Source of the DNA: Alistipes sp.
GTDB taxonomy: Bacteria; Bacteroidota; Bacteroidia; Bacteroidales; Rikenellaceae
DNA: 64,000 bases
Direction of reading: 5' to 3'
Assembly (NCBI GenBank): GCA_017936685.1
Contig: JAGBFA010000008.1
Coordinates: 49,048-113,047, forward strand
Under the pieces are notes generated by a model. That model made no database searches. It had not been told where the DNA came from and was given only the letters and a program-made list of their open reading frames with translations. Made by a program: the position numbers and the translations under genes. Shown piece after piece: positions 16,649-25,302 of this stretch (position 1 is the first letter of the stretch; every line of letters starts with the position of its first letter).

Positions 16649-17299
16649 TCAGACCTCTACCAGAGAGTTTTTTATGGCATATACCACCAGCGAGGCCGTA
16701 TTGCGGCAGCCGGTCTTTTCGAGGATATTGGCGCGATGCTTGTCCACGGTGCGCTTCGAGATGAATAGCTTGTCGGCGATCTCCTGATTGGACAGCCCCT
16801 GACAGACGCAGACCAGAATCTCTATCTCGCGCGTCGACAGCCGCTCCTCGTCGCCCTCGTCGTCGCCGCCTGCGGTCGAGCGCATGCGGCTGGTGAGCGA
16901 ATCGAGCAGCGTGCCGCTGAAATACGATCCGCCGGCATAGACCGTGTCGACGGCCGCCATGACCTCGGATATGTCGGAGTCCTTCAACAGGAAGCCCGAC
17001 GCGCCGCACTCCAACATGCGCGTATAATACTGCTCCTCGCCATACATCGACAGCGCAATGACCTTCAAATCGGGGCGCATGGCCAGCGCACGCCGCGTGG
17101 TCTGGCCGCCGTCGATGCCCGGCATCGATATATCCATGAACACGACATCGACATCGAGCGTGGGCAGTGCCGCCAAAAACTCCTCGCCGCTGCCCATGTC
17201 GGCCACAACCGCATAGCCCTCGTGATGGGAGAGCAGGCCGCACAGACCGCTGCGGAAGAGCGTGTGGTCGTCGACCAAGGCTATGTTAATCCTCTCCAT
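16649..17299 (-). CDS. LuxR/NarL-family response regulator
   Basis: This 216-residue two-component transcription factor has a receiver domain with the acidic pair D10/D11, the phospho-acceptor D56 in VVFMDISMPG and the conserved lysine in GFLLKDSD. A GerE-type helix-turn-helix follows (LSTREIEILVCVCQGLSNQE, then IADKLFISKRTVDKHRANIL). Its gene overlaps the 3' end of the histidine kinase gene by 14 bases, which identifies its partner. Target genes are not evident from the window. Confidence 0.93.
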   Translation of the reverse strand: MERINIALVDDHTLFRSGLCGLLSHHEGYAVVADMGSGEEFLAALPTLDVDVVFMDISMPGIDGGQTTRRALAMRPDLKVIALSMYGEEQYYTRMLECGASGFLLKDSDISEVMAAVDTVYAGGSYFSGTLLDSLTSRMRSTAGGDDEGDEERLSTREIEILVCVCQGLSNQEIADKLFISKRTVDKHRANILEKTGCRNTASLVVYAIKNSLVEV

Positions 17300-18290
17300 T
17301 TTCCCTCTTCTGTTTTATCTTGTCGCGCCTGCGCGGCAGCGAATGCACTATTGCGCTGTCGATGTTGACGCATATATCGGCACGCATGCCCTCGCCCGGG
17401 CGGCTCTCTATATCGAAGCTGCCGTTGAGCGATGCTATGCGCGAATTGATGTTCGACAGTCCCATGCCGCAGCCCAACATGTCGTGCGGCGAGAATCCGC
17501 GGCCGTCGTCCTCGAAGTGCAGTCGCAGCTCGTCGCCCGAGAGTGAGAGCGAAACGGAGATGCGCGTGCAGCCCGAGTGTTTCAGAGAGTTGTTGATAAG
17601 CTCGCAGACCACGCGGTAGAGTATCGTCTCTATGTTGGAGTCGAAACGCTCCGCGCTCAGATTGGTCTTGAAGACGATCTTGGTGGAGTGCACCGTGCAG
17701 CTCTTGTCGATGAAGTTCTGTATGCCGCGCGCAAGGCCGAAGTTGTTCAAGACGTGCGGCGAGAGGTTGTTCGAGATCTCGCGCAGCGAGCGTATGGCCT
17801 CATCTATGACATACGTCGTATTATCTATCAACTCCTTGCGGTCGTACGCCTCGTCCTGCGCCGACAAGGCCGACAGCGACATCTTGGCCGACGAGAGCAG
17901 CGGACCCAGACCGTCGTGCAGCTCGCGCGAGAAGTCGGCGCGCGACCGCTCCTCGGCACGCAGCACGGCCGTCATAAGCCGGTTTTCGAGCAGTCGCCGG
18001 TTGAGGTTGATGCGGTCGATATAGCGTATGAGCACATTGGCGAACAACACTCCTATCGAGAAGCACAACGAGATGAATATGCCCAGCCAGATGAACGTCG
18101 TCCGCGGCACGTCCACCCCGTCGTAGGCCAGCAGCTGGCACACGCGCTCGACGGTCAGAAGCGAGAATCCGATTATGCAGCAGATCCACAGCACGTTGAA
18201 CTTGGTCTGGTTGATCAGCAGAATAGCTATTACGGTCGCCACGCTCTGCAAGACGATCGCCACGATAAGCAATATTTCGGTCGCTGTCAT
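17286..18290 (-). CDS. Membrane sensor histidine kinase (HisKA_3 type)
   Basis: The 334-residue kinase has three predicted membrane helices (about residues 5-26, 32-53 and 66-88), a short coiled linker, and a HisKA_3 dimerisation domain with the phospho-acceptor H125 in SRELHDGLGP. The ATPase domain carries the N box ELINNSLKHS and the G boxes DDGRGF and GMGLSNINSR. There is almost no extracytoplasmic loop, so it probably senses a membrane or intracellular cue. It pairs with the downstream response regulator, and surE lies 12 bases upstream. Confidence 0.92.
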   Translation of the reverse strand: MTATEILLIVAIVLQSVATVIAILLINQTKFNVLWICCIIGFSLLTVERVCQLLAYDGVDVPRTTFIWLGIFISLCFSIGVLFANVLIRYIDRINLNRRLLENRLMTAVLRAEERSRADFSRELHDGLGPLLSSAKMSLSALSAQDEAYDRKELIDNTTYVIDEAIRSLREISNNLSPHVLNNFGLARGIQNFIDKSCTVHSTKIVFKTNLSAERFDSNIETILYRVVCELINNSLKHSGCTRISVSLSLSGDELRLHFEDDGRGFSPHDMLGCGMGLSNINSRIASLNGSFDIESRPGEGMRADICVNIDSAIVHSLPRRRDKIKQKRENGED

Positions 18291-18302
18291 CGCTTTGTCT
18301 GT

Positions 18303-19088
18303 TTAATGTTGGGGAATTATGCCGCCCAGTGCCGACAATGCCTTGTAGTCGGTCATGTCGACCTGCACGGGCACTACGGCCACGAAGCCGTGAGCCAAAG
18401 CCCACTCGTCGGTGTCGTCGGCCTCAGGCTCGGCGTTGTGGAACTCGCCCGTCAGCCAGAAGTAGTCGCGGCCGCGCGGGTCTTGACGCGCATAGAAATC
18501 CTCGCGCCAGAAGCCGCGCGTCTGACGGCACATTCTGATGCCGCGGATCTCTTGCAGCGGAATATTTGGAACATTGACATTGAGACACAGCGGACGCGGC
18601 AGCGACTCCTCGTTCTCGAACAGCGAGGCCAATATGCGGCGGCCGTACTCGACGGCAGCCGTGAAGTCGGCATCGGGCGAGTGGTCGTCGAGCGAGAGTC
18701 CCACCGAGGGTATGCCGTAGAAACTGCCCTCGATGGCCGCGCCCATCGTGCCCGAGTACATCACGTTGACGGCGGCATTGGAGCCGTGGTTGATGCCCGA
18801 GAGCACAAGATCGATCCTGCGCTCGCGCAGGAAGTGGTCGAAAGCGATCTTCACGCAATCGACCGGCGTGCCCGAAAAGGCGTAGATCTCCACCCCGTCG
18901 CTCTCTTCGACCTTGCGCAGAAACAGCGGTGTGGCAATGGTTATGGCCTGACTCATACCGCTCTGCACACGGTCGGGTGCTATTGCTATCACCTGTCCGA
19001 ACCCTCGCGCCACCTCTACGGCCGCACGAAAACCCTTCGACGTATAACTGTCGTCGTTGGTCAGAAATATCGTTCTTTCACTCTGCAT
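18303..19088 (-). CDS. surE: 5'-nucleotidase SurE
   Basis: This stationary-phase survival phosphatase dephosphorylates nucleoside 5'-monophosphates, using a divalent metal. The active-site segments are TNDDSYTSKG, DRVQSGMSQ and SGINHGSN. The usual NDDG reads NDDS here. ATG at 19088 gives the expected MQSERTIFLTNDD start and 261 residues; the frame continues upstream only into repeat A5. The gene heads an operon with the histidine kinase and response regulator, an association that may place the two-component system in stress control. Confidence 0.92.
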   Translation of the reverse strand: MQSERTIFLTNDDSYTSKGFRAAVEVARGFGQVIAIAPDRVQSGMSQAITIATPLFLRKVEESDGVEIYAFSGTPVDCVKIAFDHFLRERRIDLVLSGINHGSNAAVNVMYSGTMGAAIEGSFYGIPSVGLSLDDHSPDADFTAAVEYGRRILASLFENEESLPRPLCLNVNVPNIPLQEIRGIRMCRQTRGFWREDFYARQDPRGRDYFWLTGEFHNAEPEADDTDEWALAHGFVAVVPVQVDMTDYKALSALGGIIPQH

Positions 19089-19112
19089 ATTCGTCTCCGA
19101 CTCTTGATCTGA

Positions 19113-19120
19113 CAAATATA
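19113..19120 (-). promoter_or_regulatory. -7 box upstream of surE
   Basis: On the minus strand TATATTTG fits the TAnnTTTG consensus and lies 24 bases before the surE ATG. The -33 position falls within the left end of repeat A5, where no TTG is present. Confidence 0.5.
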
Positions 19121-19135
19121 CGAATTTTTTTGTGA

Positions 19136-19256
19136 TTTTTTCGTGAAAAGCGGCATTCTGCGTCCGCGCCTTGTCGCTCAGCAATGGGAAATACGTTAGT
19201 ATGTCCCATCGCTTCGCTCCTGCGTTGCGTGGCATAATACCGCTTTTGACGAAAAA
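19136..19256 (+). repeat. Family A palindromic repeat, copy A5
   Basis: The outer arms match A1, but the apical stem is ATGGGAAATAC/GTATGTCCCAT, different from A1 yet still complementary. The left end overlaps the expected -33 region of the surE promoter. Confidence 0.88.
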
Positions 19257-19278
19257 ATGGGTAGTGGTTCTTGGTTTG

Positions 19279-19401
19279 TTTTTCGTGAAAAGGCATCATT
19301 TGCTTCGCCTCGTTCAAGTCCGCAAATGGGCAGTACGCCGGGTACAGCCCATCTGCGTTCTTTTCACGTGCGGCTTGCAACTAATGCCTTTTGACGAAAA
19401 A
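19279..19401 (+). repeat. Family A palindromic repeat, copy A6 with covariant outer stem
   Basis: Both outer arms have changed together: GTGAAAAGGCATCA on the left and TAATGCCTTTTGAC on the right, where other copies have AAAAGCGG and CCGCTTTT. The apical stem pairs CGCAAATGGGCAGTAC with GTACAGCCCATCTGCG. Confidence 0.88.
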
Positions 19402-19435
19402 TTAGGTTGTGGTGCTTTGGAGACTATTTCCACTG

Positions 19436-19677
19436 TCTGTCATTCTGAATGGAGCAACGCGAAATGAAGAATCTGTGCGCGACTATTTCCACCCTGTCAT
19501 TCTGAGGAGCGTGCTTGCACGCGACGTGAGAATCTCCCTTTCGGTCGACAAAGGCACTTTCCGGCCGCCAGCCACACTCTCGCCGGCGAGACTCCCACGT
19601 CGCAACTGCGTCGCTCCTCGGAGTGACAACAGTGTGTGAAGAGACTCCCGCGTCGCCTGCGGCTCCTCGGAGTGATA
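19436..19677. repeat. Family B short-hairpin repeat cluster
   Basis: Three clear B units lie at 19496-19540, 19585-19631 and 19641-19676. Their self-complementary cores read GCGTGCTTGCACGC, GTCGCAACTGCGTCGC and CGCCTGCGGC. A looser relative lies at 19440-19475. The conserved A-to-B spacer TTTGGAGACTATTTCCA precedes them. No gene is seen between surE and the ABC permease. Confidence 0.82.
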
Positions 19678-19776
19678 ACCCTTATGAAAACGAATCCGTC
19701 CCGAAGACAATGTCTCTTCGGGACGGATTGCATAGGTGTATGACTGCGGCCGGTTGACAGCCGGCCGCAGCGTATG

Positions 19777-21063
19777 TTATTTCATCTTGATCCACTGCCA
19801 CAGCTCCTTGAACGAGGGCTTCTTGCCGTGCATGAAGATGCCCACGCGGTAGATCTTGGCGGCGATCCAGACCGTAGCGACGAACGAGGCATAGAGGATC
19901 ACGAGCGAGAGAATGACCTCCCATGCGGGTATGTCGAAGGGTATGCGCGCCATCATCACCACGGGCGAGGTGAAGGGTATGATCGAGAACCAGAACACCA
20001 TATCGGAGTTGGGATCGTTGAAGACCTGCATCATGACGATGATGCCCAAGATGATGGGCAGCATGATGATGGTGTTGAACTGCTGGGCGTCCTGCACCGA
20101 GTCGACCGACGAGCCCGAGGCGGCGAACATCGAGGCGTAGAAGAGGAAGCCGCCGAGAATGAAGAGCAGCATGTAGCCGAATAGCATGGTGATGTAGCCC
20201 GCGTCGGAGAATGTGCCTATCATGGCCGACATCATGCCTGTGCTGGTTGCGGCCACTTCTGTCGGGAATACGGCCGGTACGACGAACTTGCTGGCACCGA
20301 TGATGAGCAGTGCCCAGATGGCTATCTGCGTCACGGCAACCAGGGCTACGCCGGCAATCTTGCCCATCATGATCTGGAACGGCGAGCAGCTCGACACCAT
20401 AACGTCGATCACGCGGCTGTTCTTCTCCTCGATTACGGAGGTCATGACCATCTGTCCGTAGATGATGATGATCATGTAGAGCAGCATGCCCAGGACGAGT
20501 CCCAGAATGTAGTTGACACCCGAAGAGGTGGACTCCATCGAGTCGAGGTCGCCTGTGCCGTTGTTCTTGACCGTCTCCAAATCGATGTGCGTGTCGACTT
20601 CGGCCATGATGCGGTCGAGATCCTCTATGTCGTAGGCTTTGAGTTTCTCGCGCTCGACGATGTTTTCGATCTGCGAGGTGATGGCCTCTTCGATGGTGAT
20701 CGACGATGAGGAGTTGGTGATGAGCTTCACGGCGCGGGGATTGGTCATCACGTCGTCGTCGATGGCCAGAATGGCGAATATGTCGCTCTCGTCGTCGTAT
20801 GTCGTGCAGGCCTCGGCAACCGACATGCCCTCCAAGGTCTCGAACAGCAGTTCGTCGCCCGAGGTGAGGGCACCGGCCACAAGGCCGCTGCGGTCGACTA
20901 CGACCACGCGCTTGGCCGAGCCCTTGCCGTAGAGCATGATGAGCGACGGCGCAAGCATCAGGCCGATCATCAGCAGCGGCATCAGAAGGGTGGTGATTAT
21001 GAATGATTTTTTGCGGACGCGCTCCGAAAATTCGCGCATCACTATAAGCATTGTCTTGTTCAT
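19777..21063 (-). CDS. ABC-2 type transporter permease (NatB/YhaP-like)
   Basis: The 428-residue inner-membrane protein has one N-terminal helix (about residues 20-42), a large extracytoplasmic domain to about residue 175, and five to six further helices. This is the layout of ABC-2 exporters such as the NatB sodium exporter subunit and YhaP. ATG at 21063 (MNKTMLIVMREFSERVRKKS) is chosen because the upstream extension is polar and unrelated. It begins 13 bases after its ATPase partner ends. The transported substrate is not predictable. Confidence 0.9.
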   Translation of the reverse strand: MNKTMLIVMREFSERVRKKSFIITTLLMPLLMIGLMLAPSLIMLYGKGSAKRVVVVDRSGLVAGALTSGDELLFETLEGMSVAEACTTYDDESDIFAILAIDDDVMTNPRAVKLITNSSSSITIEEAITSQIENIVEREKLKAYDIEDLDRIMAEVDTHIDLETVKNNGTGDLDSMESTSSGVNYILGLVLGMLLYMIIIIYGQMVMTSVIEEKNSRVIDVMVSSCSPFQIMMGKIAGVALVAVTQIAIWALLIIGASKFVVPAVFPTEVAATSTGMMSAMIGTFSDAGYITMLFGYMLLFILGGFLFYASMFAASGSSVDSVQDAQQFNTIIMLPIILGIIVMMQVFNDPNSDMVFWFSIIPFTSPVVMMARIPFDIPAWEVILSLVILYASFVATVWIAAKIYRVGIFMHGKKPSFKELWQWIKMK

Positions 21064-21076
21064 CGTTTCGAATGTT

Positions 21077-22003
21077 TTAGAGTCGGCCCTCGACCGCACG
21101 TATGAATATGTCGTTCATGCTCGGCATAACCTCCTGGAACGAACGCAGGCGGCAGTTGTCGTTGAGCGCGGCTATCACGCCGCGTATGTCGTCGTCGGAA
21201 GGTATGTGTATTTTGAGCTGGGTGTAGCCGCCGATAAGTCCGCTCGACTCGCCCAGTATGGTCACGCGCCCGCCCAGCAGCGTGCGCAGCTGCTGCTCGT
21301 CGCCGCTGAATACGACCGTGAAGGTGTTGCCGCCGGCCGCGCGGCGTATCTCCTCGACCGAGCCGGAGAGAATGTTGCGCGACTTGTTGATCAGCGTGAT
21401 GTGATCGCATATCTCCTCGACCGAAGCCATGTTGTGGGTGGAGAAGATGACCGTGGCTCCGCGGTCGCGCAGACCCATGATCTCCTCTTTGAGCAGATTG
21501 GCGTTTATGGGGTCGAAGCCCGAGAAGGGCTCGTCGAATATGAGGAGCTTGGGCTCGTGCACCACCGTGGAGATGAACTGCACCTTCTGCGCCATGCCCT
21601 TCGACAGATCCTCGACCTTGCGTCCCCACCACTCCGAGAGACCTAAACGCTCGAACCATTCGTGCAGACGCTTTGCGGCATCGGCTTTCGACATGCCTTT
21701 CAGGCGGGCGAAGAATATGGCCTGGTCGCCCACGCGCATCTTCTTGTAGAGGCCGCGCTCCTCGGGCATGTAGCCTATGTGGTAGATGTCGTCGACGGTA
21801 ATGGGCTTGCCGTCGAGCAGCACGCGTCCGCTGTCGGGGATCGTGATGCGGTTGATGACTCTGATGAGAGTGGTCTTGCCGGCTCCGTTTGGGCCCAAAA
21901 GACCGTAGATCGATCCGCGGGGTATGGCAAGCGACACGTTGTCCAATGCCTTGTGTCCGGTGTAGCTCTTCGACACCCCCTCGATTGTTAGAATGTTATC
22001 CAT
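21077..22003 (-). CDS. ABC transporter ATP-binding protein (NatA-like)
   Basis: This cytosolic ATPase powers the permease encoded next to it. Walker A is GPNGAGKT, the signature is LSKGMAQKVQ, Walker B is LLIFDEPFSG and the switch histidine is in STHNM. The C-terminal 80 residues form the regulatory extension common in export-type ATPases. The 308 residues fit the NatA/YhaQ group. It is first in a two-gene operon. A -7 element lies 115 bases upstream and a nine-C tract lies in its leader. Confidence 0.92.
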   Translation of the reverse strand: MDNILTIEGVSKSYTGHKALDNVSLAIPRGSIYGLLGPNGAGKTTLIRVINRITIPDSGRVLLDGKPITVDDIYHIGYMPEERGLYKKMRVGDQAIFFARLKGMSKADAAKRLHEWFERLGLSEWWGRKVEDLSKGMAQKVQFISTVVHEPKLLIFDEPFSGFDPINANLLKEEIMGLRDRGATVIFSTHNMASVEEICDHITLINKSRNILSGSVEEIRRAAGGNTFTVVFSGDEQQLRTLLGGRVTILGESSGLIGGYTQLKIHIPSDDDIRGVIAALNDNCRLRSFQEVMPSMNDIFIRAVEGRL

Positions 22004-22049
22004 CGTTACATTAAATATGATATTGAGATCGAAATCAATGCCGTAACTA

Positions 22050-22058
22050 CCCCCCCCC
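22050..22058. repeat. Nine-cytosine homopolymer in the natA-like leader
   Basis: A run of nine C (nine G in the transcript) lies 47 bases upstream of the ATPase ATG, between the presumed promoter and start codon. Such runs can change length by slippage; no variation can be seen from one sequence. Confidence 0.9.
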
Positions 22059-22117
22059 AGCGGGTTACGTCTTTGGAGAGCCTCTGTCGCCTTTGTATAT
22101 CAACTCGTTACGACGCA

Positions 22118-22125
22118 CAAATATA
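22118..22125 (-). promoter_or_regulatory. -7 box upstream of the ABC exporter operon
   Basis: On the minus strand TATATTTG matches TAnnTTTG. A clear -33 TTG is lacking. It follows directly on the T-run of the stem-loop at 22128-22156. Confidence 0.45.
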
Positions 22126-22127
22126 AG

Positions 22128-22156
22128 AAAAAAAACGGACATCATGTCATATCCGT
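22128..22156 (-). terminator. Orphan rho-independent terminator-like hairpin (minus strand)
   Basis: Read on the minus strand, ACGGATAT, a six-base loop and ATGTCCGT are followed by at least seven T. No recognised minus-strand gene ends just upstream of it. The rest of the 431-base gap (22004-22434) holds a GGCAGGCTCTGCC hairpin near 22168 and the leader of the lipoprotein gene, and nothing else I can identify. Confidence 0.5.
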
Positions 22157-22434
22157 TTCAAATTATTTGCCGGCAGGCTCTGCCCGGCCGCTTGTCGGGA
22201 TAGAGAAACACGAAATTCGGGATCATCTGCCATGATTGTTTTATGTGTCTGTGTTGCTTGCGGTTGGGTGCCGGCTGTTGATATAGTGTGGACAAAATAT
22301 GGATTGCGGCATGCTGCGCGTATCGAATTTTTTGTTATCTTGCCATCGGTTGGGGTTGATGACAATATCTCTTTTTAGGGAAGAAGTGCGATATTCTTCG
22401 CTCGGCCTTTTGTTTAACATTAAATTTTAAAGTT

Positions 22435-24603
22435 ATGAGTTTACGACTTTTACCCTTGTCGCGAATGCTCTCGGCATTGGCGTGTGTGGCATTGTGTGCC
22501 GTAGGTTGCAAGGACGATCCCGCCGACGAACCGCAGCCGGTTCCTCGTCCCGTGGTCGATATTCAGTTGATTAACGAAGGTGATGCCGAGATAGAGATCA
22601 CTCTGGCGGCATACGGTGCCGACCAGATGGCATATTATGTGGTGGGTGCCGATGATACGGCGACCGTCGAGGCATCGGCCGTCTTCGCTAAGGGCACGTC
22701 GAAGCCCGCCTCTGAGACACCCGAGAATATCGTCATCTCGGATCTGACGGCCGGTACGTCGTATAATATATATGCCGCAGCCGTCAAGGCCGATGTGTAC
22801 AGCGATGTGGTGTCGATCGCGGCCACGACCACCGTGCCTGTGGTGCACTCCCTGATCTCGAACGTTCAGCCCGACGGCATCAACGTCTCGTACATGGTGG
22901 ATCTGGGCGATCACAGCCAGTGCTACCACACATATATAGAAAAGTGGCTTTACGACTATCAGCTCTCGGTAGCCATGCAGGCGGCCGGGCCGGAGTTCGA
23001 TCGCGACAACTTCATTCGCAATATGCTGGCGGATTACGGTGTGGAGTGCAACGCATCGGGTTTATGCGAGTGGAAAGCAGGTGAGGACCACCCCACGCGG
23101 CGCACCGTGTCGCTCACGCCGGGCAAGGAGTATTACGTCATAGCCGCCGCGCTCGACAACGATGCGTGGTCGGCCGAGAAACCGAGCCTTGTGCCCTTCA
23201 AGATGCCCGATCCCAACGGCATGTCGTCGGAGAATATCGAGCTTGTGGTGACCGAACTGACCAATGAGACGGTGACCGTGCGCATGGAGTGCGATGAGAC
23301 CAAGGTGGCATTCTTCTTCTTCGATCTCTACGGCAAGCAGCAGTTCGACGAGTTCAAGGCCGAGAAGGGCGAGTACGGCATGATGGATTTCCTGTTCGAG
23401 TATAACGACGGCAATGTGAGCAGCAACACCTATACCGACAAGCGTGCGGTCTCGGCCGGCGAGTCGTATATGTTCGCCGTTTACGGCGTCGACTACAACG
23501 GCAGCGAGATATACAAGGAGTTGCAGATCGATGTTCCGGGATATGATCCGTCGATAGAGCTCGATGTGACGACTTACGAGCGCGAGTTGCAGGGCTACCA
23601 CGATTACGACACCTTCTTGATGACCTTCGAGCCGAAACACTTTGCGGGCGACCTCGATCCCGAGACGACATATTGCAGCATGCTGCCCATTGACCGTGCG
23701 ACGTTCGATGCCTATCTGGGCTATTTCGGATTGGAGGGCATGGATCTGCCTCAGCTCGAAGAGCTGTTCGCGCAGCAGCCCGAGATGTTGTTGCAGTTGT
23801 CTTACATGATGTATTTCTATCCGATCACTTCCGATGAAGCGGCTGTTGCGGCATTGCAGAAAGAGGGTTATTTCGAACGCGTGTTCGCCGATCTGAACCC
23901 CGATACGGAGTATGTGGTGGCGGCCATGGCTTTCGACGGCGAGACCCCTGTGGTGCGTTTGGTCAGCGCAAGGACGGCCGTTATGCCCGAGCAGCAGCAG
24001 GCATCGGAGGCCTATAAGGCGTATCTGGGCGAGTGGACGCTCAAAGGCAAGAGTACCGCCGACTGGCTGACATACGAGACATACGACCTTCGCATCGAGG
24101 AGCTTACGCCCAACCGCAGCTTCAAGGTCTACGGCTGGTCGCACAGCGCGCTGTCGCAGGAGTTCCCCTTCGTGATGCGCTTCCACCCCGAAACGGGCAA
24201 AATATCGGTCGACGGTCCGCAGCTGCTCGGTACCACAACGTTGAATGACAAAGAGATGGAGATCTGGTTCTACGGCAAGATGTATGTCTCGGGCTATGAC
24301 GATCTGGTGGTGCTTCTCGGCTATAACGGCCCGATGTACACGGGCAGTCTGAGCGGCAGCCATCTCTCGATGTTCAGCGAGATATTGTCGGTGGAGGGTA
24401 CCAGCAAGGAGTTCATGGCGATGAACTATCTGCTGCGCGATGGCGACGATTTCTATAAGATGGAAGACGACGGTTACGATCTGGTCTATTTCAGTATCGA
24501 CCGCCCGAGCGGAGCTGCGGCCTCGCTTGCCGGACGTTCGCCGCTGCGAGAGTCGGTCAAACGTGCCGCGACGGTGAAGTACGGTGCCGTCGAGGCCGAA
24601 TAA
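22435..24603 (+). CDS. Large surface lipoprotein with fibronectin-III-like N-terminal repeats
   Basis: The 722-residue product has a signal peptide with lipobox AVGC (Cys25) followed by acidic residues, suggesting export to the outer membrane. Residues about 40-135 and 135-260 look like fibronectin-III-type beta sandwiches (VVDIQLINEGDAEIEITLAA, LTAGTSYNIYAAAVK, LTPGKEYYVIAAALDN). Further similar domains reach to about residue 525 (LNPDTEYVVAAMAFDG). The last 200 residues form a separate beta-rich domain starting at EWTLKGKS. This architecture is common among Bacteroidales surface lipoproteins of unknown ligand. The gene stands alone and ends at a strong terminator. Confidence 0.85.
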   Translation: MSLRLLPLSRMLSALACVALCAVGCKDDPADEPQPVPRPVVDIQLINEGDAEIEITLAAYGADQMAYYVVGADDTATVEASAVFAKGTSKPASETPENIVISDLTAGTSYNIYAAAVKADVYSDVVSIAATTTVPVVHSLISNVQPDGINVSYMVDLGDHSQCYHTYIEKWLYDYQLSVAMQAAGPEFDRDNFIRNMLADYGVECNASGLCEWKAGEDHPTRRTVSLTPGKEYYVIAAALDNDAWSAEKPSLVPFKMPDPNGMSSENIELVVTELTNETVTVRMECDETKVAFFFFDLYGKQQFDEFKAEKGEYGMMDFLFEYNDGNVSSNTYTDKRAVSAGESYMFAVYGVDYNGSEIYKELQIDVPGYDPSIELDVTTYERELQGYHDYDTFLMTFEPKHFAGDLDPETTYCSMLPIDRATFDAYLGYFGLEGMDLPQLEELFAQQPEMLLQLSYMMYFYPITSDEAAVAALQKEGYFERVFADLNPDTEYVVAAMAFDGETPVVRLVSARTAVMPEQQQASEAYKAYLGEWTLKGKSTADWLTYETYDLRIEELTPNRSFKVYGWSHSALSQEFPFVMRFHPETGKISVDGPQLLGTTTLNDKEMEIWFYGKMYVSGYDDLVVLLGYNGPMYTGSLSGSHLSMFSEILSVEGTSKEFMAMNYLLRDGDDFYKMEDDGYDLVYFSIDRPSGAAASLAGRSPLRESVKRAATVKYGAVEAE

Positions 24604-24632
24604 GCCGATAACGGGATCTGTCGATAAAGATA

Positions 24633-24658
24633 GGGTGTCTGCTGTTTGCCAGACACCC
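24633..24658 (+). terminator. Terminator behind the large lipoprotein gene
   Basis: Arms GGGTGTCTG and CAGACACCC surround a short loop and are followed by a T-rich TCTCTTTTAT. The stem lies between two convergent genes and may serve both. Confidence 0.8.
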
Positions 24659-24689
24659 CGTCTCTTTTATCGTTTTGTCGTCCGGTATG

Positions 24690-25301
24690 TCATATAATGC
24701 CGCAGTGCCGGAACATGGCGGCATAATACTCCGCCTTTTTTGCAAGCGGCACGGGGTAGGCGCGGCTGGTCGAGGGCATGCGCCAGATGTTCAGTCCCTC
24801 GGCACAGGTGACCATCTCCCCCATCTTGGGTATGTCGGTGTCGGTCAGAGCGGCTATGACCGATGCGGCCTTTTCACCCGTGGTGGCCACGGTGCGGCAC
24901 TCGGGCATGCGTGAGAGCAGGCCGCGAAGATCTACCGTCTCAACTATGTCCAAGTATTTGTCCGAAGCGTTGCCCCGCAGACGGCGCACCTTGCGCGCTG
25001 TATCGCTCAGAGCTATGCGGTGCTCGGTCATAAGCGAGCGTATGGCATCGAGATCGAATCCCCTGCCCGACGCATTGCATAGTGCGTCGCGCCGCCCGAG
25101 CAGTATCAGCCCCATCATCGGCCAGAAGTCGTTTGTGGGGTTGGGGTAGTAGAAATCCATGCTCCACCGGTGGTCGCCCGGCGGGAAGGTGCCGAGCAGC
25201 AGTATCTTCGCCCCTGCGGGAACGAACGGCTCCCACGGGTGCGATTCGATCGGCGCATCTTCGTACAGAGCGTGTGCTTCCGTCGTCTTGCTCGTTCTCA
25301 C
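24690..25301 (-). CDS. Uracil-DNA-glycosylase superfamily protein
   Basis: The 203-residue protein shows superfamily hallmarks: the N-terminal LLLGTFPPGDHRWSMDFYYP, followed by NPTNDFWPMMG, a central TTGEKAAS segment and the C-terminal MPSTSRAYP, which corresponds to the DNA-intercalation loop motif. It would remove uracil or a related damaged base. A GTG at 25301, two bases after the upstream glycosyltransferase stop, is the most likely start; the frame is open to 25346 but would overlap that gene. It is the last gene in a glycosyltransferase operon, an association that seems incidental. Confidence 0.78.
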   Translation of the reverse strand: MRTSKTTEAHALYEDAPIESHPWEPFVPAGAKILLLGTFPPGDHRWSMDFYYPNPTNDFWPMMGLILLGRRDALCNASGRGFDLDAIRSLMTEHRIALSDTARKVRRLRGNASDKYLDIVETVDLRGLLSRMPECRTVATTGEKAASVIAALTDTDIPKMGEMVTCAEGLNIWRMPSTSRAYPVPLAKKAEYYAAMFRHCGII

Positions 25302-25302
25302 T

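Noticed and set aside
22147-22365. 72-codon minus-strand frame ending within the orphan terminator
   Set aside because: No recognisable sequence or promoter; the terminator may belong to a non-coding transcript, so I did not call a gene.
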